Assembly (NCBI GenBank): GCA_046349315.1
Contig: JAXMCQ010000013.1
Span: 1 to 64,000 of the forward strand
DNA: 64,000 nt
Source of the DNA: JAEUMG01 sp046349315
GTDB taxonomy: Bacteria > Pseudomonadota > Alphaproteobacteria > Rhizobiales > Aestuariivirgaceae
Direction of reading: 5' to 3'
In this document: positions 25,885 through 35,275 of the stretch, one piece after another
How the letters are laid out: each line of letters begins with the position of its first letter
Position numbering within the stretch: position 1 is the first letter of the stretch
Program-made: the position numbers and the translations under genes
Notes under the pieces: model-generated
Databases searched by the model: none
What the model saw: only the letters and a program-made list of their open reading frames with translations
What the model was told of the DNA's origin: nothing

Positions 25885-27066
25885 TTGAGCAGGTGGCGAA
25901 TAAAGAGCATCCGCTCTTACATCATTCAAACGCCCGGCGTCGGCGGCAATTACGGCTCGCGTGATCCCGGGCATTGGATTGTCGACGAGCGGCAAGCAAA
26001 TCCGATGTCGCGCTATCCAGCACGAACCACTTTGCGCTTCGGAACTGTTTCGGCAGATGCCGGCACATTCGTCGAGATCGAGACCAACGACGGCACGGTC
26101 GGTTTTGCCACTGGCACCGGCGGCGTTGCCGCTTGCTCGATCATCGAAGGAGGATTAGCAGGATATCTGATCGGGTCCGATGTTCGCGATATTGCGCGAC
26201 TATGGGACCAGATGTATCGCGGAACTCTACACTATGGCCGCAAGGGCGTCGCCTTGCAGGCAATAAGTACAGTCGACCTCGCTCTGTGGGATTTACTCGG
26301 CAAATTGCACAGCGAGCCTGTCTATCGACTGGCGGGCGGCGCAACAAAAGAGCGAATACCAGTCTATGGCACGGGCCCAGATCCCCTGTACCATAAGTCA
26401 CGCGGATTTTTCGGCGCCAAGGTCCCCTTCCCTTATGGCCCGGCAGACGACCGAGCCGGATTCGAGGCAAATGTTCGAGCCATCGCGGCGCATCGAGAAG
26501 CGGTTGGCGTCGGCTTTCCGTTGATGGTCGACTGCTACATGTCTCTCGACGTCACCTATGCCGTGGAATTCGCGCGCGCTGTTGAACCCTACGGCCTCTA
26601 CTGGATTGAAGAAGCCCTGCACCCCGATGACTGGGAGGGCTACAGGCAGCTAAAGGCTGCGGCACCCTGGGTCAGGTGGGTAACCGGTGAGCATGAATAC
26701 ACCCGTTGGGGCTTCCGAGAACTCATCCGGCACCGCGCGATCGACATTGTGCAGCCCGATCTTATGTGGGCAGGCGGTTTCAGCGAATCCCTGCGTATCG
26801 CTTCACTCGCCTCCGCCTTCGACGTAACGGTGGTGCCGCACGCGGGCGGCATTTACAGCTACCACTACGCGATGACACAACCCGGCATCCCGTTCGTAGA
26901 ATATTGCAATACCAGCCCGCGGGGCGATGAGATCGCGCCGGTTTTCGGCGATATGTTCGAGGGGGAGCCGTTGGCCCTCGATGGCACCATCACGCTCTCG
27001 GACGAACCTGGTTGGGGCTTGCGGCTCAATCGCGACGCCGTCGACTTGAAGCGTTACACCGATTGA
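25885..27066 (+). CDS. rhmD: L-rhamnonate dehydratase-like enolase-superfamily enzyme
   Basis: This 393-residue protein aligns with E. coli RhmD, as I recall that sequence, along its whole length. The diagnostic N-terminal stretch GHWIVDERQANPMSRY corresponds to NHWIDDHIATPMSKY, followed by AISTVDLALWDLLGK, the metal-ligand segments LMVDCYMSLDVTYA, WIEEAL and VTGEHEYTRWG, and the catalytic-His region VVPHAGGIYSYHY. RhmD dehydrates L-rhamnonate or close 6-deoxy acids to 2-keto-3-deoxy acids. The start is a TTG at 25885 after a GGGGGG run; no ATG exists in frame before residue 41. It fits a route with the upstream aldolase, but the exact sugar acid is not certain. Confidence 0.78.
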   Translation: MSRWRIKSIRSYIIQTPGVGGNYGSRDPGHWIVDERQANPMSRYPARTTLRFGTVSADAGTFVEIETNDGTVGFATGTGGVAACSIIEGGLAGYLIGSDVRDIARLWDQMYRGTLHYGRKGVALQAISTVDLALWDLLGKLHSEPVYRLAGGATKERIPVYGTGPDPLYHKSRGFFGAKVPFPYGPADDRAGFEANVRAIAAHREAVGVGFPLMVDCYMSLDVTYAVEFARAVEPYGLYWIEEALHPDDWEGYRQLKAAAPWVRWVTGEHEYTRWGFRELIRHRAIDIVQPDLMWAGGFSESLRIASLASAFDVTVVPHAGGIYSYHYAMTQPGIPFVEYCNTSPRGDEIAPVFGDMFEGEPLALDGTITLSDEPGWGLRLNRDAVDLKRYTD

Positions 27067-27079
27067 ATGGAGATCCAGC

Positions 27080-28126
27080 GTGACGGCTTATCGCGTTGCA
27101 CTCAGTGCAGACTTTTTGACGACAGACGGCGCTCCCGCGCTTGCCGACTTCGATCTGACCGCACTCAAGGCTGAACCGAATGTTGAGATTGGGTATGTGC
27201 ATGCGGTTAATGACATTATCCCCGCCTCTGAACTGGACTCCTACGACGCCCTGATCCTGTTTGCTCATCAAATGCGACAGGCAAGTCTTCCTTCAAATGG
27301 CCGGCTGGGTGTCGTGGCCCGGTTCGGAGTCGGCTATGACTCGGTCGATGTCGAGGCTTTGGCCGACGCCGGCGTTGCAACAACCATCACACCCGGCGGC
27401 GTTCAGAGGCCGGTGGCTGTCGCAATTCTGGCACTGATCCTCGCGCTCTCAAACAAGCTTCTACCAAAGGATCGCCTGGCGCGGCGCGGCATAGATGGGT
27501 TTACCGATCCCTCGGCACCGATTGGAACGGGCCTGACCGGCAAGCGGTTGGGCACGATAGGGCTCGGGAATATCGCCACCGACATGGTGAACATCATGCG
27601 CCCCTTGGGCCTTGAATTTATTGCGCATGATCCGGTCGTTAGCCCCGAGCGCGCACGCGAATTGGGCGTCACACTTGTCGACCTCGACACCGTCTTTCGC
27701 GACAGCGATATCGTCACCGTCAATTGCCCGCTGAACCCGGCGACGCGTGGCCTCGTCAATGCCGAACGCCTCGCGTTGATGAAGAGAAGCGCGATCCTGA
27801 TCAATACGGCGCGTGGCCCGATCGTGGATCAGGCGGCTCTCACCGAGGCCCTGCGAAGCGGACGAATTGCCGGTGCGGGACTGGACGTCTTCTCGCCGGA
27901 ACCGCCACAGGCCGACGATCCCTTGCTCAAGCTCGACAATGTCGTTTTGGCGCCGCACAGCCTGGCAATGACTGACGAACTGATCCGTGACTGCGGTGCC
28001 CTGACGATCCAATCAGTGCTTGACGTGATGCGTGGGTGCGAACCTCAGGCAATCGTCCAGCGGCGCGTGCTTTCGCATCCAACATGGCGCGCGCGACTTG
28101 AGCAAAACCGCGCGAAGTTTGGTTGA
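27080..28126 (+). CDS. D-isomer-specific 2-hydroxyacid dehydrogenase
   Basis: This 348-residue NAD-dependent dehydrogenase has FGVGYDSVDVEAL in the substrate domain and the nucleotide motif TIGLGNIA near residue 155 (the last Gly of GxGxxG is replaced by Ala). The catalytic triad is Arg in NTARGPIVD, Glu in FSPEPPQ and His in LAPHSLAM. It resembles phosphoglycerate/glyoxylate reductase-type enzymes; the substrate cannot be told. The start is GTG 27080 with GGAG upstream, 13 bases after the dehydratase stop, so the two genes are likely co-transcribed. It could reduce or oxidise a hydroxy acid from the sugar-acid route. Confidence 0.88.
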   Translation: MTAYRVALSADFLTTDGAPALADFDLTALKAEPNVEIGYVHAVNDIIPASELDSYDALILFAHQMRQASLPSNGRLGVVARFGVGYDSVDVEALADAGVATTITPGGVQRPVAVAILALILALSNKLLPKDRLARRGIDGFTDPSAPIGTGLTGKRLGTIGLGNIATDMVNIMRPLGLEFIAHDPVVSPERARELGVTLVDLDTVFRDSDIVTVNCPLNPATRGLVNAERLALMKRSAILINTARGPIVDQAALTEALRSGRIAGAGLDVFSPEPPQADDPLLKLDNVVLAPHSLAMTDELIRDCGALTIQSVLDVMRGCEPQAIVQRRVLSHPTWRARLEQNRAKFG

Positions 28127-28129
28127 AAG

Positions 28130-29149
28130 CTATTCGATCTCGCCCTGATAGGGCGCGGCGACGACGAGACAGCAATTGCCAGCCTTGACCCGTCCGGGCT
28201 GACGGCGACCGTAAAGAATGCCGTCCGCTTGATAATGCAGGATGTCCGGTTCACGGGCCGGATCCCAAGTATAATGAATCCGGCCGGCCACTTCACCCGC
28301 TCGGGCCGGGTGCCCATTGGGATGGAAAGGCTCGAATATGCCGTCGCCTATGGCATACACAAATGCGCTCGAACCGGGCAGGTGAAATAAAGGCGCCTTG
28401 TTGCGCGTGGCCGCTGTTTCCGATGATCGTGCAAGAACGCCGAGATGCGCAAGGACGTTGCGGACGCCACGGCGGCAGATATCGAGCACCTCCGGGCGCA
28501 CAGTTCCGCCACCTCCCATCTCTGTCCCGACAGTCGTGAGACCGGCCTTGCAGGCCGCGGCGGTCGCGGTGCGAGCGTCGCCGTAGTTGCTTACGACAAC
28601 GATGAGGGGAGCATCAAAGGCCCGCACGGCAGCGACATTGCGCTTGTGCAGTTCTGCGTCCTCCGTCGGCTCAAGAACGGTACTCGGCAGGATATCGAGC
28701 GACGAGCCGCCGGAATGGAGATCAAGAAATGCGTCGCTCCGCGTGAAGATTTCGTTTGCAACGAATTCAGAGATTTGCTGCGTGATCGTGCCTTTCGCAT
28801 CGCCCGGAAAGGTCCGGTTGAAATTCAATCCATCGACAGGCGAAGTCCGCGTCCCTGACATCACCGCATGCACATTGTTGGCAGGCATCAGGATGAGCCG
28901 GCCCTGAACCTCACCGGGATCGAGATTGCGGATCAATTCGCAAATGGTGATGGGACCTTCATACTCATCGCCGTGATTTCCGCCCTCCAGAATGACAGTT
29001 GGACCTTTGCCGTTGCTGATGACCCCGATCGGAACGCGTGTCACACCCCACGCATCATCATGAGGCGAATGCGGGATCATCAAGAAGCCGATCTGCTTGC
29101 CAGGCTTGTCGAGATCAACAGTAGTGAAGGCGGTGCGGCGCGTGGACAT
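28130..29149 (-). CDS. Succinylglutamate desuccinylase/aspartoacylase-family deacylase (DoeB-like)
   Basis: This 339-residue protein has the zinc-carboxypeptidase-like signature GGNHGDEYEGP (His and Glu zinc ligands) near residue 55, followed by NFNRTFPGD and the third-ligand His in FLDLHSGGSS. The best family match is DoeB (N-alpha-acetyl-diaminobutyrate deacetylase) and related aspartoacylases. The local genes give no ectoine pathway context, so the substrate is open. It lies 34 bases downstream of an SDR gene on the same strand and is convergent with the hydroxyacid dehydrogenase, with only 3 bases between stops. Confidence 0.85.
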   Translation of the reverse strand: MSTRRTAFTTVDLDKPGKQIGFLMIPHSPHDDAWGVTRVPIGVISNGKGPTVILEGGNHGDEYEGPITICELIRNLDPGEVQGRLILMPANNVHAVMSGTRTSPVDGLNFNRTFPGDAKGTITQQISEFVANEIFTRSDAFLDLHSGGSSLDILPSTVLEPTEDAELHKRNVAAVRAFDAPLIVVVSNYGDARTATAAACKAGLTTVGTEMGGGGTVRPEVLDICRRGVRNVLAHLGVLARSSETAATRNKAPLFHLPGSSAFVYAIGDGIFEPFHPNGHPARAGEVAGRIHYTWDPAREPDILHYQADGILYGRRQPGRVKAGNCCLVVAAPYQGEIE

Positions 29150-29183
29150 GGGTTGGCTCGATTTGCAAGAGTGATTGCGGACG

Positions 29184-29951
29184 TCAGTACATCAGGAATC
29201 CGCCGGTGGTATTGATCGTTGCACCGGTGATGAATCCTGCATGCTTACTCGCCAAAAACACAACGGTTCCTGCCATTTCTTCCGGCTCCGCCACACGCTT
29301 CAGCGGCGTGGCATCCGTCATGGCCTTGAGCACGGCGGGATCGAGGCCGGTCATTAGCATCGGCGTGTTGACCTGACCCGGCGCCACTGTGTTCACTGTG
29401 ATGTTGTAAGCGCCATAGCTTCTGGCGAAGCTGCGAAGCATCGACACGACACCACCTTTGGACGCGGCATAGACGGCGCCCCCGCCAAAGCTGCCTGTCC
29501 ACCAGGCCTGCGATGTGAAGGCGATGATGCGGCCGCCTTCGCCTTGCTCCTTCATAGCTTCGGCTGCCGACCGGCAGAGGAAGAATGTCGCCTTTAGATT
29601 GACGTCGATCTGACGGTCCCAATCTTCCTCAGTAATGTCGTTGAGCGACGGGCGCCGCTGCAACACACCTGCGACGTGGGCTAGCGCATAGAGATTGCCA
29701 AATTCGCGGCGCGTGCGCGTGATGAGTTCTCGCTGGGCCTCGAGATTTCTCAGATCGATTGTCGTTGCGGCATGGCCCTCACCGGGAAGACTGGCCAGCA
29801 CGTTCTCCAGTGGCTCGCGGTCAATATCCGCCAGCATGACTTTCGCGCCGGCGGCTGCAAATGCTTCGGCGACAGCCTTGCCGATGCCGCGCGCGGAACC
29901 AGTAACGATGACGCCTTTGCCCTCGAGTCCCGCCCCCACAGACCAAGTCAA
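29184..29951 (-). CDS. SDR-family oxidoreductase (FabG-like)
   Basis: This short-chain dehydrogenase of about 255 residues has TGSARGIGKAVA for cofactor binding, AHVAGV in place of NNAG, the Ser in AFTSQAWW and YAASKGG for the catalytic Tyr-Lys. The start is unclear: TTG 29951, or GTG 29939, which places the Rossmann motif at the usual distance. It is first in a two-gene minus-strand unit with the deacylase and divergent from the enolase-superfamily gene at 30043. The substrate is unknown; a sugar-acid or hydroxy-acid oxidation fits the neighbourhood. Confidence 0.87.
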   Translation of the reverse strand: MTWSVGAGLEGKGVIVTGSARGIGKAVAEAFAAAGAKVMLADIDREPLENVLASLPGEGHAATTIDLRNLEAQRELITRTRREFGNLYALAHVAGVLQRRPSLNDITEEDWDRQIDVNLKATFFLCRSAAEAMKEQGEGGRIIAFTSQAWWTGSFGGGAVYAASKGGVVSMLRSFARSYGAYNITVNTVAPGQVNTPMLMTGLDPAVLKAMTDATPLKRVAEPEEMAGTVVFLASKHAGFITGATINTTGGFLMY

Positions 29952-30042
29952 TTTCGCCCCCGCATTGTTGCGCCCTTAAGCGCGAGACCCTACGCTACAG
30001 CCAACAAGCGCGCAAATGATGTGGCAATTTTCGGGAGGCCCT

Positions 30043-31167
30043 ATGCAGATCAAATCCATCGAGGCATTTCCCCTGCACTACCCCGAACCGCATGATAGTG
30101 GGAAGAGCCGTTACATAACGATCGCCAAGGTCACAGCTTCAGACGGAAATATCGGCTGGGGCGAATGTATCTGCCAGTTTCCGGAAGCTGCCTTGGCCAC
30201 GAAAGTCATCATCGACCGCGGCTATGCTCCTTTGCTCCAGGGACAGGATCCCCGCGACGTAGAACGCCTCTGGCAGATGATGCGCGATCGTTCATGGTGG
30301 TACGGCAATGGCGGCATTGCGAATTTCGCGCTCAGCGCCATCGACATGGCACTGTGGGATCTGAAAGGACATATCCTTCAGGTTCCGGTTTACGATCTGC
30401 TTGGCGGTAAGCGCATGTCGAAGCTCCGCGCCTGCGCCAGCGTTATCTTCGATACTGAAGATCTCGCGGCGACGCATGCAGAGTTTGCCGATTATGCGGC
30501 GCGCGGATACACGGCAGTGAAAGGCGGATGGGGCAAGCGGCCGGAAGCCGCGTTTGGCCTCGATGCCAAGCGCGACCTCGCCGTCGTATCAGCCATTCGG
30601 GATGCGATCGGCCCAGATATCGATCTTGTCGTCGATGTCGGCACGCATGTGAAATGGACGATCCCGCATGCCATCAAGATGACCAAAGCGATGGAACGAT
30701 TTGAACTCTTCTGGATCGAGGAGCCGCTGCTGCAAGACGATATTGCAGGCTATGTAAGATTGCGCGAAGCAACGCAAACCTCTGTCGCTACCGGTGAGAA
30801 AGAATGGGCGTTGCGCGATTTCAAGCGGCTCATAGAAGCTGGCGCCGTGGACATCGTCATGCCCGACGCGGGCAAGGCCGAAGGTATGACCGGCTTCAAG
30901 AGGATCATCGATTTTGCGGCGGCCCATGGCGTGAGGTTCACGCCGCACTCCTGGTCGAGCGCAATTAATACCGCCGCGGCGATGCATCTCTTTGCGAGCG
31001 CGGAGAATGGGGTCGTCTTTGAACTCAAACCGAACCCGTCACCAATGCAGAGCGAACTGGTGCGCCAACCGATCGTGCAAAGCGATGGCTATGTTGCGCT
31101 TCCCGATAGCCCAGGGCTTGGAATCGAAGTGAATGTCCAGACGATCGAACGGTACGCGCTGTTCTAA
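30043..31167 (+). CDS. Mandelate racemase/muconate lactonizing-type enolase-superfamily enzyme
   Basis: This 374-residue protein has the N-terminal capping domain (MQIKSIEAFPLHY, GWGECICQFPEA) and barrel residues: Lys in AVKGGWGK, metal ligands Asp in VVDVGTHV, Glu in WIEEPL and Glu in ATGEKEW, and the His in RFTPHSWSS. It is a second acid-sugar-dehydratase or racemase-type enzyme, distinct from the RhmD-like one. ATG 30043 follows GGGAGG by 4 bases. It converges on the thiolase gene. The substrate is unknown. Confidence 0.88.
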   Translation: MQIKSIEAFPLHYPEPHDSGKSRYITIAKVTASDGNIGWGECICQFPEAALATKVIIDRGYAPLLQGQDPRDVERLWQMMRDRSWWYGNGGIANFALSAIDMALWDLKGHILQVPVYDLLGGKRMSKLRACASVIFDTEDLAATHAEFADYAARGYTAVKGGWGKRPEAAFGLDAKRDLAVVSAIRDAIGPDIDLVVDVGTHVKWTIPHAIKMTKAMERFELFWIEEPLLQDDIAGYVRLREATQTSVATGEKEWALRDFKRLIEAGAVDIVMPDAGKAEGMTGFKRIIDFAAAHGVRFTPHSWSSAINTAAAMHLFASAENGVVFELKPNPSPMQSELVRQPIVQSDGYVALPDSPGLGIEVNVQTIERYALF

Positions 31168-31192
31168 CTTTGTGTCGACGACTTGAGGTGTG

Positions 31193-32365
31193 TCACAGCA
31201 CCTCGAACAGGCCGGCCGCGCCCATTCCGCCGCCAACGCACATGGTAACGACCACATGCCGCGCGCCGCGCCGCTTGCCTTCGATGAGAGCGTGTCCCAC
31301 CATGCGCGCGCCTGACATCCCGTAGGGATGGCCGATCGAGATGGCGCCGCCGTCGACGTTGAGCAGTTCGTTGGGAATACCAAGCCTATCCTGACAATAG
31401 AGCACCTGGACGGCGAAGGCCTCATTGAGCTCCCACAATCCAATATCATCCATGCCAAGTCCGAAACGCTGGAGAAGCTTGGGCACGGCAAAGACGGGGC
31501 CGATGCCCATCTCATCCGGCTTGGTGCCGGCTACGGCCATGCCGACATAGCGGCCAAGCGGCTCCAGCCCGCGCTTTTCGGCGATGCCGGATTCCATCAG
31601 GATGCAAGCAGCCGCACCGTCTGAAAGCTGGCTGGCATTGCCGGCCGTGATATTTCCCTTTTCCCTGACCGGCTTGAGGTTCGATAGTCCCTCGAGACTT
31701 GTGTCGGGCCTGTTGCCTTCATCCGCCGACAGCGTGACGGTCTCGCGCGTTGTTTCCCCGGTCTCGCGATTCACCACCGTCTTGGTCGCCTTTACGGCCA
31801 CGATCTCGTCTGCGAACCGCCCCGCATAATAAGCGGCTGCGGTACGCTGCTGGGACTGCAGCGCATAGGCGTCCTGCCTCTCGCGCGAAATGCGATACCG
31901 GCGGGCGACCACTTCCGCCGTATCGATCATCGCCATATAGGCATCGTCGTGCATGTCCACGAGCTCGGGGTCGACATGCGTGCGTAATTCCGGAGTCTGC
32001 ACGTGAGAGATCGATTCCACGCCACCCGCCAGCACGATGTCCATGCGATCGACGACAATCTGCTTTGCAGCCGTTGCGATCGTCATGAGTCCGGAGGAGC
32101 ATTGGCGGTCGATCGTCATGCCCGATACTTCGACCGGCAGACCGGCACGCAATGCCGCCGTTCGGCCGATCGTGTGTTGTGACCCTTGAGGCAATGCGCA
32201 GCCAAGGATGCAATCGTCGATCTCTCCGGGCTCAATTGCTGCGCGCCTGACCGCGGCACGGATGGCATGGGCAGCAAGAGTTGGAGCAGATGTCGCATTG
32301 AAGGCGCCGCGATAGGCACGGCCGATTGGCGTCCTCGCCGTCGAAACGATCACAGCGTCGCGCAT
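31193..32365 (-). CDS. Acetyl-CoA C-acyltransferase (thiolase)
   Basis: This 390-residue thiolase has all catalytic residues: Cys in DRQCSSGLMT (about residue 90), His in ISIGHPYGMSG and the second Cys in VTMCVGGGMG near the C-terminus. It cleaves or joins 3-ketoacyl-CoA in the cytoplasm. ATG 32365 follows AAGGGAG; upstream codons belong to a decayed SDR tail. It stands alone here, but the same SDR-thiolase arrangement in reverse state of decay occurs at 6390-7446, so it may supply the thiolase step for that operon in trans. Confidence 0.92.
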   Translation of the reverse strand: MRDAVIVSTARTPIGRAYRGAFNATSAPTLAAHAIRAAVRRAAIEPGEIDDCILGCALPQGSQHTIGRTAALRAGLPVEVSGMTIDRQCSSGLMTIATAAKQIVVDRMDIVLAGGVESISHVQTPELRTHVDPELVDMHDDAYMAMIDTAEVVARRYRISRERQDAYALQSQQRTAAAYYAGRFADEIVAVKATKTVVNRETGETTRETVTLSADEGNRPDTSLEGLSNLKPVREKGNITAGNASQLSDGAAACILMESGIAEKRGLEPLGRYVGMAVAGTKPDEMGIGPVFAVPKLLQRFGLGMDDIGLWELNEAFAVQVLYCQDRLGIPNELLNVDGGAISIGHPYGMSGARMVGHALIEGKRRGARHVVVTMCVGGGMGAAGLFEVL

Positions 32366-32366
32366 C

Positions 32367-32455
32367 TCAGCTTGCTCCCTTAGCGGCATTCTCAAGTTCG
32401 AGCCTGTTCATCGGGCACCCTTACCCGCGAATATATCCGGTGTCAGCGTCACTTG
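32367..32455 (-). pseudogene. Remnant of an SDR C-terminus upstream of the thiolase
   Basis: Just before the thiolase start the minus strand reads NRLELENAAKGAS and a stop, nearly identical to RLEVENAAKGAS, the C-terminus of the SDR at 6568. A few bases further upstream is VTLTPDIFAGKG, matching VTLTPGTFVGNG of that SDR, with about 35 intervening codons and the whole N-terminal part missing. The stop-to-ATG spacing (TGAGATG) is the same at both sites. This is a dead fragment left after duplication of an SDR-thiolase pair. Confidence 0.85.
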
Positions 32456-33238
32456 ATCTCGCGCCATTGCAAGTTGATTGCACACAGCAATACATTCTTA
32501 GATAGAAATCGATTTCTGGGCCCCCAGGAGGCCAGTGGAACGACTTTTGATGTCGAGTGCTACCCCCCTACCAGGAATACACAGAAGGCGTCTCTCCGGC
32601 CTTCCTAGGCGGTTTCAGAGGCCTTCCAGGCGCCATCGTTCCTGTTTCGTATCTTCTCATGCCGTATCTACTATCTACGATTGCAATATGTGACGTTGCG
32701 ACCACTTACAATTGTCATCCCTGTCTGGTCCTCGCGCCTGCCGCCTATGAACCGGAGGCTGCCAAGTGCACGATTGAAAGCGGCGTGAGCGGCCGGGATT
32801 CTATACGACGATCGTTCCTGGCTCGAAGGCTCATTAGACGATGCCGTTGGCGGTGATTGCATCGGCGCTCCAAAGTTCGAATGACCGCAAACCTCATCGC
32901 TCGTACGACGAGAGTGTCGCTGCCGCAAAATGACTGCGGCAAGCAGTTCTCTTTGACGAACCGTTTTCAATAGCGGTGTCGCCGAGTGAGGTACCGAAGA
33001 TCAGAAATTTTTCATCAAACACGCACGACTGCAACCGATCGATCATTTCTCGAAAACGGATTGTTACCTCGTCCGCGATTTCAACTCTGGACATTGGTCG
33101 TCCGTCTTGTATACTTTTCTTTGGGCACGGTGGTTATGTAATGCCATCAAATTTGACCTGCGCAGTGTTGCGGTCGCGGTCGGTTGAACGCAAATCCAAG
33201 TGCAGGCGGATGGCAGGTCTTGTCTGCAGGAGGACCGC
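32456..33238. other. Long non-coding interval before the eCIS operon
   Basis: No gene can be supported in these about 780 bases, which are lower in GC than their surroundings. A perfect 14-bp palindrome AGAAATCGATTTCT is at 32504-32517 and is a possible operator. The promoter of the injection-system operon should lie here, but I see no clear -35/-10 pair. A 66-codon minus-strand frame at 32894-33094 lacks a ribosome site. Confidence 0.4.
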
Positions 33239-35263
33239 ATGCCCGTTCGCCCCACATTTCCCGGCGTCTATATCGAAGAAATCCCCAGCGGCGTCCGGCC
33301 GATAACCGCGGTCGCAACATCGACCGCCGCTTTCATCGGCACATTCCGCAAAGGTCTGATCGACGAAGCGGTGCAATTGCTCAGCGTCGCCGATTTCGAA
33401 CGCGAATATGGCGGCCTCGACCGGTCGAGCGAAGCGTCCTACGCGGTGCAACAATTCTTCCTCAATGGCGGCACGGAAGCCTGGGTCGTGCGCATCGGGC
33501 AGCCGGGGCCCGTGGCGGGACCAGTTACTGCGGTTACCGAACCAGCTGTCGGCACGCTCACGGATTTCACCGGCGTTACTAATATTCTCGAGTTCACCGC
33601 CGGACGCCGTATTCGCGGAGCCTCCGCATCCAATCCCGGCGAATGGGGCAATTTCCTGCGGATTGAGGTCGAGCACAACGACGCTTCGGCGGAAGCGATA
33701 TTCAATCTTTTCATCAGTGAAGTCGCGATCACCGGCAATCGCACGACCGTCCTGCAAACCGAAACCTTCCGCAATCTGACCATGGAGCCGGACACGCCGA
33801 ATTATGCGGTCGAAGTGGTGAATCAGGGATCGCGGCTTATTCAATTGAGAAGGCTTACGCCTCTCAATGTGTTCACGCCTCCTGCCGCCAACGGGACCAT
33901 CGGCGCTGACCTTGGCGCGGCCCCCGCGCTCATCGGAACCATCGACGATATTGACGTGACGCTGACGATCGGCGCGGCGGTTCCGGGCATGCCCGTGACG
34001 CTGACAATTCCGGGTTCGGCGGCGACCGGAAGCTTTGTCGCATGGGCCGCTGGATTTCAGGCTGCGCTGCGCAACGCCGGAACCGATCCGGGCATCAATC
34101 CCGAACACCGCGCCTATTTCACCGGCGCTACCGTCGACATCATCGGCAATGGCTCGGTGACCAATCCGCGCCGCTTCGTCGTCAGAGCCGGCAAGGGTGC
34201 GCAGCCTTACGATCCTGCGGCAGAACTTTCCTTCGGCGGCGTCGATGCAGTCGCCTATGGCCTCAGTGTTCCGACATCCACCGCTCCGCAACAATTTGTC
34301 CCGAACACGGTCACCGGCGACAATGGCACGATCGTCGATCCCACGACCGGGGTATATGTGGTTCCGGCCGCGGCTTTCCGCGGCAATGCCCTGGCCAAGA
34401 CCGGTCTGTACGCGATCGACGATATGGATCTCGTCAACATTATCTCCATTCCGGACGCGCCGCGGCTCGGCACCGCAGGTGCGCTTTCGGTCTACGCGGA
34501 AGCCATCATCTATGCCGAGAGCCGGCGTTCGATGATCATCGTCGATATTCCGGACTCGGTCGTGACGATCGATCAGATGCAGACATGGCTCGCGGACAAC
34601 GAGTCGCTGCGGCATCCCAACTCGGCCGTCTACTATCCACGAACCTTCACGCCTGATCCGCTCAACCAGAACCGCCAGCGCTCGCTTGCCTCCAGTGGTA
34701 CGATCGGTGGGTTGTGGGCGCGGACCGATACGGCGCGCGGCGTGTGGAAGGCGCCGGCCGGCACCGACGCGAGACTGCGCAATGTCGAAAGTCTCACCTA
34801 TGTGATGACCGACCTTGAAAACGGCACGCTCAATCCATTGGGCGTCAACTGCCTGCGCAACTTCCCGATCTACAGCAATATCTGTTGGGGCGCGCGCACC
34901 CTCGACGGCGCCGACGCGCTCGCTTCCGATTGGAAATACGTGCCGGTCAGGCGCACGACCTTGTTCATCGAAGAGAGCCTCTATCGCGGCACGAAGTGGG
35001 TGGTGTTCGAGCCCAATGACGAACCGCTGTGGTCGCAGATCAGACTTAATGTCGGTGCCTTCATGCAAGATCTGTTTCGCAAGGGCGCGTTCCAGGGCAC
35101 GACGCCGCGCGATGCATTTTTCGTCAAGTGCGACGGCGAGACCACGACGCAGACCGATATCGACAACGGCATCGTCAATATCGAGGTCGGCTTCGCACCT
35201 CTCAAGCCGGCAGAATTCGTCATCATCAAGATCCAGCAAATCGCACGCGTGACGGCGGAGTAA
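33239..35263 (+). CDS. Contractile injection system sheath protein
   Basis: This 674-residue phage-tail sheath protein opens PTFPGVYIEEIPSGVRPI, the family's N-terminal hallmark, and closes with the conserved C-terminal domain (RDAFFVKCDGETTTQTDID, then IVNIEVGFAPLKPAEFVII). The sheath surrounds the tube and contracts to drive it into a target. Its length is greater than many eCIS sheaths, with a beta-rich insertion at about residues 100-380. ATG 33239 has AGGAGG upstream. It is the first gene of the eCIS cluster, directly followed by the tube gene. Only one sheath gene is seen, whereas Afp/PVC have three. Confidence 0.95.
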   Translation: MPVRPTFPGVYIEEIPSGVRPITAVATSTAAFIGTFRKGLIDEAVQLLSVADFEREYGGLDRSSEASYAVQQFFLNGGTEAWVVRIGQPGPVAGPVTAVTEPAVGTLTDFTGVTNILEFTAGRRIRGASASNPGEWGNFLRIEVEHNDASAEAIFNLFISEVAITGNRTTVLQTETFRNLTMEPDTPNYAVEVVNQGSRLIQLRRLTPLNVFTPPAANGTIGADLGAAPALIGTIDDIDVTLTIGAAVPGMPVTLTIPGSAATGSFVAWAAGFQAALRNAGTDPGINPEHRAYFTGATVDIIGNGSVTNPRRFVVRAGKGAQPYDPAAELSFGGVDAVAYGLSVPTSTAPQQFVPNTVTGDNGTIVDPTTGVYVVPAAAFRGNALAKTGLYAIDDMDLVNIISIPDAPRLGTAGALSVYAEAIIYAESRRSMIIVDIPDSVVTIDQMQTWLADNESLRHPNSAVYYPRTFTPDPLNQNRQRSLASSGTIGGLWARTDTARGVWKAPAGTDARLRNVESLTYVMTDLENGTLNPLGVNCLRNFPIYSNICWGARTLDGADALASDWKYVPVRRTTLFIEESLYRGTKWVVFEPNDEPLWSQIRLNVGAFMQDLFRKGAFQGTTPRDAFFVKCDGETTTQTDIDNGIVNIEVGFAPLKPAEFVIIKIQQIARVTAE

Positions 35264-35275
35264 GGATAGAGAACC

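Noticed and set aside
32894..33094. 66-codon minus-strand frame before the sheath gene
   Set aside because: No ribosome site, weak codon bias and no recognisable family; listed only as part of the non-coding interval.
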